13,339 nucleotides of DNA, from positions 6,069 to 19,407 of the forward strand of contig JAOZRM010000033.1 in NCBI GenBank assembly GCA_029940175.1, in the 5' to 3' direction. Shown piece by piece: positions 1 through 6,566 of this stretch (position 1 is the stretch's first letter; each line of letters opens with the position of its first letter). The notes below the pieces were generated by a model. It had not been told where the DNA came from. It saw only the letters and a program-made list of their open reading frames with translations, and did not search any database. The position numbers were made by a program, and so were the translations under genes. Source of the stretch: Candidatus Sabulitectum sp. (lineage in GTDB: Bacteria; Fermentibacterota; Fermentibacteria; Fermentibacterales; JCC-6).

Positions 1-34
1 CCGAAGCTTCTCCTGCGGATATCAGAAGCTTCAT
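1..34 (-). CDS. lpxB: Lipid-A-disaccharide synthase, N-terminal fragment (cut by window edge)
   Basis: Only the first 11 codons are inside the window. The reverse strand starts with ATG at 32-34 and reads MKLLISAGEAS. This matches the opening beta-strand and loop of LpxB, whose N-terminus is typically of the form (I/L)LISAGEASGD. LpxB joins UDP-2,3-diacylglucosamine and lipid X to make the lipid A disaccharide at the inner membrane. The start overlaps the stop of the upstream oxidoreductase gene as ATGA, so it is probably translationally coupled. I see no strong Shine-Dalgarno; instead a perfect inverted repeat lies 8 bases upstream. The assignment rests on few residues, but the motif is distinctive and the oxidoreductase-lpxB order is common in lipid A clusters. 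Confidence 0.72.
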   Translation of the reverse strand, partial: MKLLISAGEAS

Positions 35-948
35 GGGAGAGCGAGAAGACTCTTCTCGGATTTTTCCAGAATGGTTGTTGCCGCTCTCAGAGCTTTAAGT
101 CCCTCTCTGCCTGAAACTGCAGTTGGTGTACCTTTGCTAACTGCGCTGAGGAAACTGCTTATCTCCGCTGTTAAAGCATCACCATCTGCAACATTCATGG
201 GTACAGGAAGTATCATGCCCTTATCAAGCTTCAGAGCTGTTACTTTTCTATCACCGAAGTCTACAGAGATGTAACCGTGCTTCTGGAAGAATCTGAGTTT
301 TCGCTTTGGCTCAGCTGATATTCTGCTTGCTGTAAGGTTAGCCACTGCACCGTTCTCAAAAAGAATTCGTGCATTACAGATGTCCACAGTCTCGGTGAGA
401 ACAGGAACTCCGGAAGCATGGATCTCTGCGACAGGAGAGGCGGCCTTCCACAGAACAATATCTATGTCATGTATCATCAGATCCATCACAACAGATACAT
501 CTGTACAGCGTACATTGAAACCGGCCATTCTGTGGCCTTCCATGAAGATGGGTCTTTCAATTGTACTGCTTGCAGCCATCATGGCTGGATTGAATCTTTC
601 AATGTGCCCAACCGCAAGAACAAGACCATTCTCCTCTGCGAGTTCCACCATTTCTTCACCCTGCACTGCAGTGGCAGCGATTGGTTTTTCCACAAGAACC
701 GGTACATTGCTCTTAAGCGCCTTTATCACAACATCATAGTGAGCTGAGGTGGTGCAGGCCACATCCAGAGCATCTGCCCAGTTTATAAGCTCTTCAAGAG
801 AGCCGGCAGCTCTTATTCCAAGTTCTTCAGAAACCTTTTTCAATCGGGCCGGGTCTGTGTCATGGATCATTACATCATCCACGAGAGTTTTCATTATTCT
901 GGCATGGTGATAGCCAAGATGACCAACTCCGGTCACTCCTGCTTTCAT
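31..948 (-). CDS. Gfo/Idh/MocA-family NAD(P)-dependent sugar oxidoreductase (lipid A-operon type)
   Basis: This 305-residue protein begins with a Rossmann fold: the dinucleotide loop GVGHLG is at residues 7-12 and an acidic residue ends beta-2 (D30). The EKP motif that defines the Gfo/Idh/MocA family is at 87-89, followed by GHIERFNP (114-121) and an HD pair at 160-161 in the substrate-binding half. Length fits the family. The GHIERFNP signature recalls oxidoreductases encoded between lpxA and lpxB, including GnnA, which oxidises the 3-hydroxyl of UDP-GlcNAc for 3-amino lipid A. Here too lpxB follows directly (ATGA overlap). The ATG at 946-948 abuts the preceding gene's stop, and an AAGGAG ribosome site lies at 955-960 inside that gene. 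The family is secure; the sugar nucleotide substrate is inferred, and no GnnB-type aminotransferase is visible in the window. Confidence 0.85.
   Translation of the reverse strand: MKAGVTGVGHLGYHHARIMKTLVDDVMIHDTDPARLKKVSEELGIRAAGSLEELINWADALDVACTTSAHYDVVIKALKSNVPVLVEKPIAATAVQGEEMVELAEENGLVLAVGHIERFNPAMMAASSTIERPIFMEGHRMAGFNVRCTDVSVVMDLMIHDIDIVLWKAASPVAEIHASGVPVLTETVDICNARILFENGAVANLTASRISAEPKRKLRFFQKHGYISVDFGDRKVTALKLDKGMILPVPMNVADGDALTAEISSFLSAVSKGTPTAVSGREGLKALRAATTILEKSEKSLLALP
42..58. repeat. Perfect 8-bp inverted repeat, one-base centre, just before lpxB
   Basis: The arms CGAGAAGA (42-49) and TCTTCTCG (51-58) are exact reverse complements around C50. The repeat lies in the last codons of the oxidoreductase gene, 8 to 24 bases upstream of the lpxB start on the minus strand. 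In mRNA it could form a hairpin of about 7 base pairs with a 3-base loop, where the lpxB ribosome would bind. It may be only a by-product of the coded ESEKSLL-like residues; function is inferred. Confidence 0.5.
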
Positions 949-1980
949 CTAAATCTCCTTTTTTATTTGTTTTACTGCCTGCTCAATACATTGCGAATCA
1001 AGTGAAAGGTGCGTTACAAAACGCACAGAGCTTTTGTCAAGCGAAAGAACTGACAGTCCGATTGCTTTCAGTCTGGAAACCAGGTGGTCAGCGCCGCCGT
1101 TTTCCGTCTTAAGAAAAACAATGTTTGTGTGAATGGTATCGATGTCAACCTCAAACCTGCCAGTTGATTTAAATGCTTCAGCAAGCCTTCGAGCGTTCTC
1201 ATGAGTTAACTTCAATTGAGGAAGGTTGTTATCAAGAGCGAAATGACAGGCTCCACCCAGTATCCCTACCTGTCTCATTGCTCCGCCCATCCTTTTTCTG
1301 AACCACCTTGCTCTGGTGATCAGATCGGTGGATCCAACGACCATGGAACCAACAGGGGCACCGAGAGCCTTGGAAAAACAGACGGAAACCATATCAAACG
1401 GTTGGGCGAGTTCATTCAGGGGAACTCCTGTCTCTGCATGGGCATGCCACAGTCTGGCACCATCCAGGTATGTCTTCACACCTTTTGAATGGGCATAGGA
1501 GCAGGCTTCAAGCACTTCGTCCGGAGGAAGTATTCTTCCACCGAGGAGATTGTGGGTGTTTTCCAGAGCAAGAACTGTAACAGGAGCGCGATGAATGTTC
1601 TCTGCCGTATCGAGTACCTGCTTTATGTCTCCAATGGAGATCATGCCATCTTCCCGTTCATCAATGCGGTGCATCTGCAAACCGCAGTTCATGGCGAACT
1701 GATCTCCCTCAAAATTGTATATATGGCTGCTTGTTCCGCAGAGGATTCGCTCTCCGGGAGAAGTGAGAGACCGAATAGCGAGACCGTTACCCATTGTTCC
1801 GGACGGAACAAAAAGCCCTGCTTCCTTGCCAAGCATCTTCGCAACACGGATCTCCAGGGAATTTATAGTTGGATCTTCACCGAATACATCATCACCAACG
1901 GCAGCCTCTGCAATAGCAGTTCTCATTCCACTGCATGGTGTGGAGAATGTATCACTTCTCAATTCAAGTTTACAGCTCAT
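949..1980 (-). CDS. ltaE: Threonine aldolase-family PLP enzyme (low-specificity L-threonine aldolase or related)
   Basis: This 343-residue fold-type I PLP enzyme shows the threonine aldolase signatures in order: LRSDT (7-11), VGDDVFGEDPT (28-38), the PSGTMGN cofactor loop (59-65), SSHIYNFE with the ring-stacking His86, ENTHN (140-144), LDGARLWHA (172-180) with Asp173 and Arg176, and SKALGAPVGS (203-212) with the Schiff-base Lys204. Members cleave L-threonine or L-allo-threonine to glycine and acetaldehyde; some fungal relatives are alanine racemases (TOXG). The ATG at 1978-1980 overlaps the ddl stop as ATGA, and its own TAG abuts the oxidoreductase start, so it is the second gene of a ddl-led operon. 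That position next to D-Ala-D-Ala ligase makes a role in D-alanine or glycine supply worth considering. Family certain, substrate inferred. Confidence 0.88.
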   Translation of the reverse strand: MSCKLELRSDTFSTPCSGMRTAIAEAAVGDDVFGEDPTINSLEIRVAKMLGKEAGLFVPSGTMGNGLAIRSLTSPGERILCGTSSHIYNFEGDQFAMNCGLQMHRIDEREDGMISIGDIKQVLDTAENIHRAPVTVLALENTHNLLGGRILPPDEVLEACSYAHSKGVKTYLDGARLWHAHAETGVPLNELAQPFDMVSVCFSKALGAPVGSMVVGSTDLITRARWFRKRMGGAMRQVGILGGACHFALDNNLPQLKLTHENARRLAEAFKSTGRFEVDIDTIHTNIVFLKTENGGADHLVSRLKAIGLSVLSLDKSSVRFVTHLSLDSQCIEQAVKQIKKEI

Positions 1981-2993
1981 TTTACTCCAAGACCAAAATC
2001 AATTCTGGACAAGGTTTCGTCCAGAATGAAATTCAGCAATTTCGCGGAATCCATTCCTGATGCTGCCCACAATTTAGGAAACATACTTATGCTTGTGAAG
2101 CCGGGGATAGTATTGATCTCATTCAACCAGATTCCTTCAGAATTCATAAGAAAATCAACTCTGGCGAAGCCCCTACCACCCAGAAGTCGAAATGCACTCT
2201 CAGCCATCATCCGGATATCCTCGGTGTGAGATGCCGAGATAGCTGCAGGTATTTCAAGGCTGGAATCCTCACTCTGATACTTTGCAGTGTAATCATACCA
2301 TTCTCCACCGGGAAGTACCTCTCCGGGAACTGAACTGAGTATTTGAGAACCGTTCCCTATCACGCTTACTTCAATTTCCCGTGGAGAATCAACAGCCTTC
2401 TCTATGAGGATCAGTGTATCGAAATTAGAGGCAGTTTTAACTGCTTTCCTGAGCTCTTCGATTGTTTTTGCTTTGCCCACTCCTACGCTGGATCCCAGTC
2501 TTGATGGCTTGATGAACAGCGGGAATCCAAGTGAAGCGATTTCCTCCTCCAGAGATGCAAGGGATGTAGATTGATGCTCATCCAGGAACACCCAGGGGAC
2601 AACGGGAATTGAAGCATTAGATGCAAGTTTTTTAAGGGTGTGTTTTTCATTTGCAATGGAAGACCCCATTACTGGTACTCCTGCGCATGGCCATCCAGCA
2701 GTTGCACAAAACCCCTGTACAGTTCCATCTTCACCATAGGAACCATGAAGCACCGGGAAAACAACATCAAAAGGAATTTCATTTCCATCCGAAAAGAGTT
2801 TCCAGGGCAGTGATCCAGCTTCAATGGATAGACTTCTGGATGAACCGGCCAGCATCCACTGCCCGTTTTGCTCAATAATTACATCTGTAACATCATGATA
2901 CGCTGCTTTCAGCTGGTCGGATACCCATTTCGCCGACAGGAGACTGATCTCCCGCTCGGCGGACCTTCCACCGGACAGAACCAGAACTTTCAT
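1977..2993 (-). CDS. ddl: D-alanine--D-alanine ligase
   Basis: This ATP-grasp ligase makes the D-Ala-D-Ala dipeptide for peptidoglycan in the cytoplasm. Starting at the ATG 2991-2993 it is 338 residues, slightly longer than the usual 300-320. Signatures: LSGGRSAEREISL (6-18, Glu13 at the first D-Ala site), LHGSYGEDGTVQG (82-94), KPSRLGSSVG (162-171), YDYTAKY (233-239, omega loop with Lys238/Tyr239 as in D-Ala-selective Ddl rather than VanA-type enzymes), RVDF (278-281) and NEINTIPG (291-298) with metal ligands Asp280, Glu292 and Asn294. An ORF extension of 16 codons upstream exists, but the chosen start has a near-perfect ribosome site (AAGGAGGT, 2997-3004) and the extension would run through the predicted promoter. 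It is the first gene of the operon and overlaps the next by ATGA. It is unusual that no mur gene is alongside. Confidence 0.95.
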   Translation of the reverse strand: MKVLVLSGGRSAEREISLLSAKWVSDQLKAAYHDVTDVIIEQNGQWMLAGSSRSLSIEAGSLPWKLFSDGNEIPFDVVFPVLHGSYGEDGTVQGFCATAGWPCAGVPVMGSSIANEKHTLKKLASNASIPVVPWVFLDEHQSTSLASLEEEIASLGFPLFIKPSRLGSSVGVGKAKTIEELRKAVKTASNFDTLILIEKAVDSPREIEVSVIGNGSQILSSVPGEVLPGGEWYDYTAKYQSEDSSLEIPAAISASHTEDIRMMAESAFRLLGGRGFARVDFLMNSEGIWLNEINTIPGFTSISMFPKLWAASGMDSAKLLNFILDETLSRIDFGLGVK

Positions 2994-2996
2994 GGA

Positions 2997-3004
2997 ACCT
3001 CCTT
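2997..3004 (-). promoter_or_regulatory. Strong Shine-Dalgarno that fixes the ddl start
   Basis: Reverse strand AAGGAGGT, complementary to the 16S anti-SD, ends three bases before the ATG at 2991-2993. It decides for the 338-residue Ddl and against the in-frame ATG 48 bases upstream, which has no such site. Confidence 0.75.
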
Positions 3005-3021
3005 GTTTGCCTGCAGGTGTA

Positions 3022-3051
3022 ATTATAAAAGAGTGGAACATGAAAGGTCTA
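3022..3051 (-). promoter_or_regulatory. Predicted sigma70-type promoter of the ddl operon
   Basis: Reverse strand: a perfect TATAAT -10 element at 3022-3027 and TAGACC (4 of 6 to TTGACA) at 3046-3051, separated by 18 bases. Predicted transcription start is near 3015, giving a leader of about 22 bases that contains the ribosome site at 2997-3004. It lies in the 115-base divergent region between ddl and the epimerase gene. The -10 is strong, the -35 moderate. Confidence 0.5.
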
Positions 3052-3069
3052 TCTTTGTATATTCATACA
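3034..3069 (+). promoter_or_regulatory. Weak candidate promoter and dyad upstream of the epimerase operon
   Basis: The plus strand has TATATT (3058-3063, 5 of 6 to the -10 consensus) with only a 3-of-6 -35 match around 3034-3040. The -10 sits in a small dyad TGTAT-N4-ATACA (3056-3069) that could be an operator. A start near 3070 would leave a leader of about 39 bases before the TTG at 3109. Weak by itself; supported mainly by the need for a promoter in this divergent gap. Confidence 0.25.
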
Positions 3070-3108
3070 CAACGAAATTTATCCCAAACACTCCATGGAG
3101 GTTGATAA

Positions 3109-4047
3109 TTGAAGATCCTTATCACTGGCGGAGCTGGATTTATAGGATCCAACATTGCAGATGCTCTGAATGAAGCCGGACATTCTGTTCATGTGCTGGA
3201 TGACCTTTCCACCGGGTTCCGCGAAAATGTGGGTGATGGAATCACTCTTCATGAGCTTGATATCAGATCTGAGGAAGCTGCAGAGCTCATCGAGAACGGC
3301 AGTTTCGATATTATCTGTCACCATGCTGCACAGATGGATGTTCGCAGGTCAGTCCGGGAACCCCAGTTTGATGCTGATGTTAACATCAAGGGTACTCTTA
3401 ACATTCTTGAGGCTGCTGTGAAGGGGAAGGTAAAAAGGGTTATCTACGCTTCAACTGGCGGGGCTGTTTACGGTGAACCTCAGTACATTCCAGTGAAGGA
3501 AGATCACCCGATCAATCCCATCTGTCACTATGGCATCAGCAAACATACTGTTGAACACTACCTTTACCTCTACAACTACCTGTACGACCTTGGTTATGTT
3601 GTTCTCCGGTATCCCAATGTGTACGGACCAAGGCAGAACCCTTTTGGTGAAGCTGGAGTTACTGCAATTTTCACAGTAAAGTACTTGAATGGTGATGCTC
3701 CGGTAATCAATGGTGATGGTCAGCAACTCCGTGATTATGTTCACGTTAAAGACATTGCCAGGGCAAATATGGCAGCCATGGATCTTAGCAGAACTGATAT
3801 AGTCGGAGAAATATTCAATATCGGATGGGGTATTGGCAGTTCCGTACAGGAGCTGGATCGAATAATCCGCGGATACGTGGGATCCGACCTTAAAGCATCT
3901 TATGGCCCTGCCCTGGCAGAGGAAATTCTTAAGGTTGCTCTTGATCCGGCCAAGGCAAATTCAATTCTTGGCTGGAAAGCTGAAATTCCCTTCGAAGACG
4001 GACTTGAGGATCTTGTTGAGTATCACAGAAACAAAAAAGCAAAATGA
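3109..4047 (+). CDS. galE: UDP-glucose 4-epimerase-like NAD-dependent epimerase/dehydratase
   Basis: This 312-residue extended short-chain dehydrogenase has the NAD-binding GGAGFIG at 7-13 and an acidic pair at 31-32. The catalytic Ser/Thr is in YASTGGAVYG (113-122), the Tyr141/Lys145 pair in YGISK (141-145), followed by LRYPNVYGPRQNPFGEAGV (166-184) and QLRDYVHVKDIA (206-217). This is the pattern of short bacterial GalE-like enzymes interconverting UDP-hexoses; UDP-GlcNAc or uronic acid epimerisation is also possible. Translation appears to start at TTG (3109-3111), with GGAGG at 3097-3101 seven bases upstream and no in-frame ATG nearby; the MKILITGG N-terminus is the expected family start. 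It overlaps gmhB by ATGA, so the pair probably supplies sugars for surface polysaccharide or LPS. Family secure, exact sugar inferred. Confidence 0.82.
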   Translation: MKILITGGAGFIGSNIADALNEAGHSVHVLDDLSTGFRENVGDGITLHELDIRSEEAAELIENGSFDIICHHAAQMDVRRSVREPQFDADVNIKGTLNILEAAVKGKVKRVIYASTGGAVYGEPQYIPVKEDHPINPICHYGISKHTVEHYLYLYNYLYDLGYVVLRYPNVYGPRQNPFGEAGVTAIFTVKYLNGDAPVINGDGQQLRDYVHVKDIARANMAAMDLSRTDIVGEIFNIGWGIGSSVQELDRIIRGYVGSDLKASYGPALAEEILKVALDPAKANSILGWKAEIPFEDGLEDLVEYHRNKKAK

Positions 4048-4589
4048 AACTGCCGGTATTTCTTGACCGCGATGGTGTGATCAATGAAAACAGATCAGAC
4101 TATGTGAAAGTTCCATCTGAGTGGGTACCCATTCCAGGAGCAATTGCAGCAATGGCCATGCTTTACAGACATGGTCATCCGCTTGTTATTGTTACCAACC
4201 AGTCAGGGATAGGACGGGGTTATTACACCCCGGGAGCCGTTGATCATATACATCAGGTCATGCTCAGTGCTTTCAGAGCTGCAGGTATTCCTTCTGTTCC
4301 AGTTATGTACTGCCCTCACCATCCTAGCCAGAAGTGCAGTTGCAGAAAACCGGAAACGGGAATGATAGACCAGGCCAGAATGGAACAGAATCTGCCGGAT
4401 GGCGGCTGGATGATTGGTGATGCACACAGTGATATGGAACTTGGAAGACGATCCGGCCTGAAAACAATTCTTGTACTTTCAGGCCGAGGTTCCAGTCAAC
4501 TGGAAATTATCAGGGCGGAGAATCTTCCAATGCCGGATCACATCACAGATTCACTGGTCTCCGCAGTTGACATAATTCTTACTCCATAG
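4044..4589 (+). CDS. gmhB: D-glycero-D-manno-heptose 1,7-bisphosphate 7-phosphatase (GmhB family HAD phosphatase)
   Basis: A cytosolic HAD phosphatase of 181 residues, the usual length of GmhB. The nucleophile and acid are Asp8 and Asp10 in LDRDGV (7-12), motif II is TNQSGIGRG (51-59), and the family-specific zinc loop is CPHHPSQKCSC (90-100) with ligands Cys90, His92, Cys98 and Cys100. Lys102 follows, and GDAHSD (125-130) is motif IV. GmhB removes the 7-phosphate from heptose bisphosphate on the way to ADP- or GDP-heptose for the LPS core. The bifunctional histidinol phosphatase HisB-N is the closest alternative, but no his genes are nearby. It overlaps the epimerase gene as ATGA with no clear ribosome site of its own, so it is probably translationally coupled. 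Its last 11 bases overlap the convergent M42 peptidase gene. Confidence 0.88.
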   Translation: MKLPVFLDRDGVINENRSDYVKVPSEWVPIPGAIAAMAMLYRHGHPLVIVTNQSGIGRGYYTPGAVDHIHQVMLSAFRAAGIPSVPVMYCPHHPSQKCSCRKPETGMIDQARMEQNLPDGGWMIGDAHSDMELGRRSGLKTILVLSGRGSSQLEIIRAENLPMPDHITDSLVSAVDIILTP

Positions 4590-5601
4590 CGAAAATGGTC
4601 ACCAGATCTATGGTGGCCTTTATCCCCTGTTCGTGGGTTCTCTCAATGGCATGGGAAGTGTCAACACCTGGACCTACGAGCGCATGTCTTGCATCCAGTC
4701 CCATTCTCATGGCCGCCCCGGCATCTGATCCGTAAAATGGAAATGTATCAACCGCATAGGGGATGTTGTTCATCTCCGCAAGATTGATAAGATGTTTGGT
4801 CAGCTCGTAGTTGTATGGCCCTGAACTGTCAGCAGCGCATACGGTGACTTTCCTCTCATCCGAGGTCTGATCTGCCCCGCAGACTCCCATATCCACAGCA
4901 AGGAAGTCCGATACATTGTCAGGCAGCCACCCGGCAGCTCCATGACCAACCTCCTCGTGCACCGTGAATAGGAAATGGATATTTCTCTGAGGTTTAACTT
5001 TTTGCTTAACGAGGCTTTCGGCCACACCCACCAGAATTGCCACTCCTGCCTTATCATCAATGTGCCTGCTTTTTATGTATCCACTGCTCAAATGTGTCGC
5101 CCTGGGGGCAAAGTGAATGTAGTTTCCCACACTGATTCCCAGTTCCTTCACATCTTCAGGAGAGTTGGCGGTATCATCCAGTCTGATGTACATTTCCTGA
5201 TGGGATCTTTTCGCACTGCTTTTTTCTCTGCCGTGGGCATGTACTGAGGTTTTTGAGAAGAGAATTGTTCCAGGTATCAATCTGCCGTTGAATGTTTCAA
5301 CCTGACAGTACTCTCCCTCTATGCTGCTGGCAGTAAATCCTCCCACGCAGTGATACTTGAGATATCCTTCCGGTGTAACTTTTGATACTACCGCTCCAAG
5401 GGTGTCAATGTGAGCACTGATCACTGCTGAATCATCAGTAGTACCTTCCATACTTGCTATCACAGACCCTTTGTTTGTCACCTTTACATCAAGACCTAAA
5501 GATTCAAGTCTGCCTCTTACTATTTCCGCTGCAAGTTCTGTGTTTCCGCTAACGCTCCTGGTACGAAGAAGCTGCATAAGAAACTCCATTGTATTCTGCA
5601 T
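4579..5601 (-). CDS. M42-family metallo-aminopeptidase (glutamyl aminopeptidase / FrvX-like)
   Basis: This 340-residue cytosolic protease carries the dinuclear metal centre of family M42: AHIDT (63-67, His64), the bridging Asp182 in RHIDDKAG, HEEVGHG (215-221) with catalytic Glu216 and metal ligand Glu217, VDMG (236-239, Asp237) and SHAIERTH (316-323, His317). M42 enzymes form large tetrahedral dodecamers that trim N-terminal residues from peptides; several were first annotated as endoglucanases. The length matches the family. The ATG at 5599-5601 has AAGGAA at 5607-5612, five bases upstream, and is preferred over the next Met four codons in. It stands alone: divergent from the anchored protein at 5646 with a 44-base gap, and overlapping gmhB tail to tail by 11 bases. 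Substrate preference cannot be read from the sequence. Confidence 0.9.
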   Translation of the reverse strand: MQNTMEFLMQLLRTRSVSGNTELAAEIVRGRLESLGLDVKVTNKGSVIASMEGTTDDSAVISAHIDTLGAVVSKVTPEGYLKYHCVGGFTASSIEGEYCQVETFNGRLIPGTILFSKTSVHAHGREKSSAKRSHQEMYIRLDDTANSPEDVKELGISVGNYIHFAPRATHLSSGYIKSRHIDDKAGVAILVGVAESLVKQKVKPQRNIHFLFTVHEEVGHGAAGWLPDNVSDFLAVDMGVCGADQTSDERKVTVCAADSSGPYNYELTKHLINLAEMNNIPYAVDTFPFYGSDAGAAMRMGLDARHALVGPGVDTSHAIERTHEQGIKATIDLVTIFAME

Positions 5602-5627
5602 AAATATTCCTTTCTTGGGTTTCAGCG

Positions 5628-5635
5628 ATTATATT
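5628..5635. promoter_or_regulatory. Overlapping divergent -10 elements between the M42 gene and the anchored-protein gene
   Basis: The only non-coding sequence here is 44 bases. One 8-base stretch carries TATAAT on the minus strand (5628-5633, perfect) and TATATT on the plus strand (5630-5635, 5 of 6). Minus-strand transcription would start near 5621 and include the AAGGAA ribosome site. Plus-strand transcription would start near 5643, only three bases before the ATG at 5646. No good -35 is seen for either direction. This is a candidate bidirectional promoter. Confidence 0.4.
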
Positions 5636-5645
5636 CATCGATACT

Positions 5646-6566
5646 ATGGCAAGAAAAGGAAAAATCAAAGAGCTGCTCCCGATATTACTGCCGATCCTTC
5701 TTCCTGTGGCACTTCTGTTGACCTATCTGGTCAAAGAAAGTCTCGGGCAGTTGAACGATCCAGTTCAGATTCTTGCGTCTATCGACCCTTCCGGTGATGG
5801 AACCGCTTACTTGTCTACAATTCTTCCAGATGGTGCACAGGCAGTCTGGACATGCACTTCAGGACAGTTCACAGACACTGATTCATCGCAGGGCTACGGT
5901 AGAAGCGTCACATGGCAGGCTTCACCGGGATACATGGACAGTGTGACTGTTATTGTTGTTACTCCATCGGCAACGGACACTGTGCGTTTCCTGCCTGTTA
6001 TTCTTGAGGTCACTCCGACAATTACCGTTTCCAGCGCTTATCACCTGGCAATTCTTGAGAGATCAAGATCTCTTTCTCTTCCTGCAGGAAGCTACACAAT
6101 TATCGTTGAGGACGACAATCTGCTGAACTACGACGGTCTGACCATTCTTATCGGTCATTTCCCAGGTAATGTGAGAGATGCATGGCCTCTGTTCCCAGGC
6201 GATACAATGAGCATCGACCTTCCCCTTGGTGCTGAATTTGAAGCAGTAGGTCTGGATAATCTGGAAAATGCTCTGGACAACACAGGCTCTATTTTCATAC
6301 GGTTCATCAGAGACGAATCGGCATTATCTTCATCTTCAATCCCGGAAACTCAAGTTGAAGAAATTGTTGAGGAGGAGGAAGAACCGGAAGAGATCCTTGA
6401 GGACGACACACTTGACATAATCTCAACTCCGGACTCTCTTGAAGTTGACTCTTTGATCATGCTCTATGAGCAGCCATTTGACATGGCAGAAGATCCGCTT
6501 GTTCTTGATTTTGACAGTACCTCTACCGACAGTGATACGGTTGCTGACACCACATCTGCTATCTGA
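5646..6566 (+). CDS. Membrane-anchored extracytoplasmic protein with Ig-like domain and acidic tail, function unknown
   Basis: I do not recognise this 306-residue protein. It has a basic start (MARKGKIK), then one hydrophobic segment (10-29) built from an LLPI/LLPI/LLPV near-repeat, which is an uncleaved signal-anchor. Residues about 40-107 resemble a bacterial Ig-like fold: the spacing of VWTCTSGQF, YGRSVTWQAS and DSVTVIVV recalls repeats of the form W.t.G.f...G.sV.W..p....tvtV. A second beta-rich region (about 120-222) ends in GSIFIRF. The remaining tail (224-306) is strongly acidic, with a Glu-rich run near 238-254 and a closing Asp/Ser/Thr-rich stretch. It is probably exported and tethered to the inner membrane. 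No Shine-Dalgarno precedes the ATG, and the candidate -10 lies about 10 bases upstream, so the mRNA may be almost leaderless. The end overlaps comEC by 8 bases. Confidence 0.7.
   Translation: MARKGKIKELLPILLPILLPVALLLTYLVKESLGQLNDPVQILASIDPSGDGTAYLSTILPDGAQAVWTCTSGQFTDTDSSQGYGRSVTWQASPGYMDSVTVIVVTPSATDTVRFLPVILEVTPTITVSSAYHLAILERSRSLSLPAGSYTIIVEDDNLLNYDGLTILIGHFPGNVRDAWPLFPGDTMSIDLPLGAEFEAVGLDNLENALDNTGSIFIRFIRDESALSSSSIPETQVEEIVEEEEEPEEILEDDTLDIISTPDSLEVDSLIMLYEQPFDMAEDPLVLDFDSTSTDSDTVADTTSAI

Noticed and set aside
1489..2229. Plus-strand open frame of 246 codons opposite the threonine-aldolase and ddl genes
   Set aside because: It runs antisense to two strongly identified genes, its translation shows no domain pattern, and it crosses their junction. 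It is a coding shadow.
2994..3041. 16-residue N-terminal extension of Ddl
   Set aside because: It lacks a ribosome site, crosses a perfect TATAAT, and Ddl proteins normally begin at the (K/R)-(V/I)-x-V-L-x-GG strand.
3095..3112. Five-codon ORF (ATG GAG GTT GAT AAT TGA) whose stop overlaps the TTG start of the epimerase gene
   Set aside because: Its ATG is the first part of the ATGGAGG ribosome site, and it has no site of its own; most likely chance.
3109..4589. Epimerase as ADP-heptose 6-epimerase (HldD) because of its pairing with gmhB
   Set aside because: The motifs after YGISK (RYPNVYGPRQNP, RDYVHVKD) are those of GalE-like enzymes, and the HldD-type N-terminal pattern is absent.
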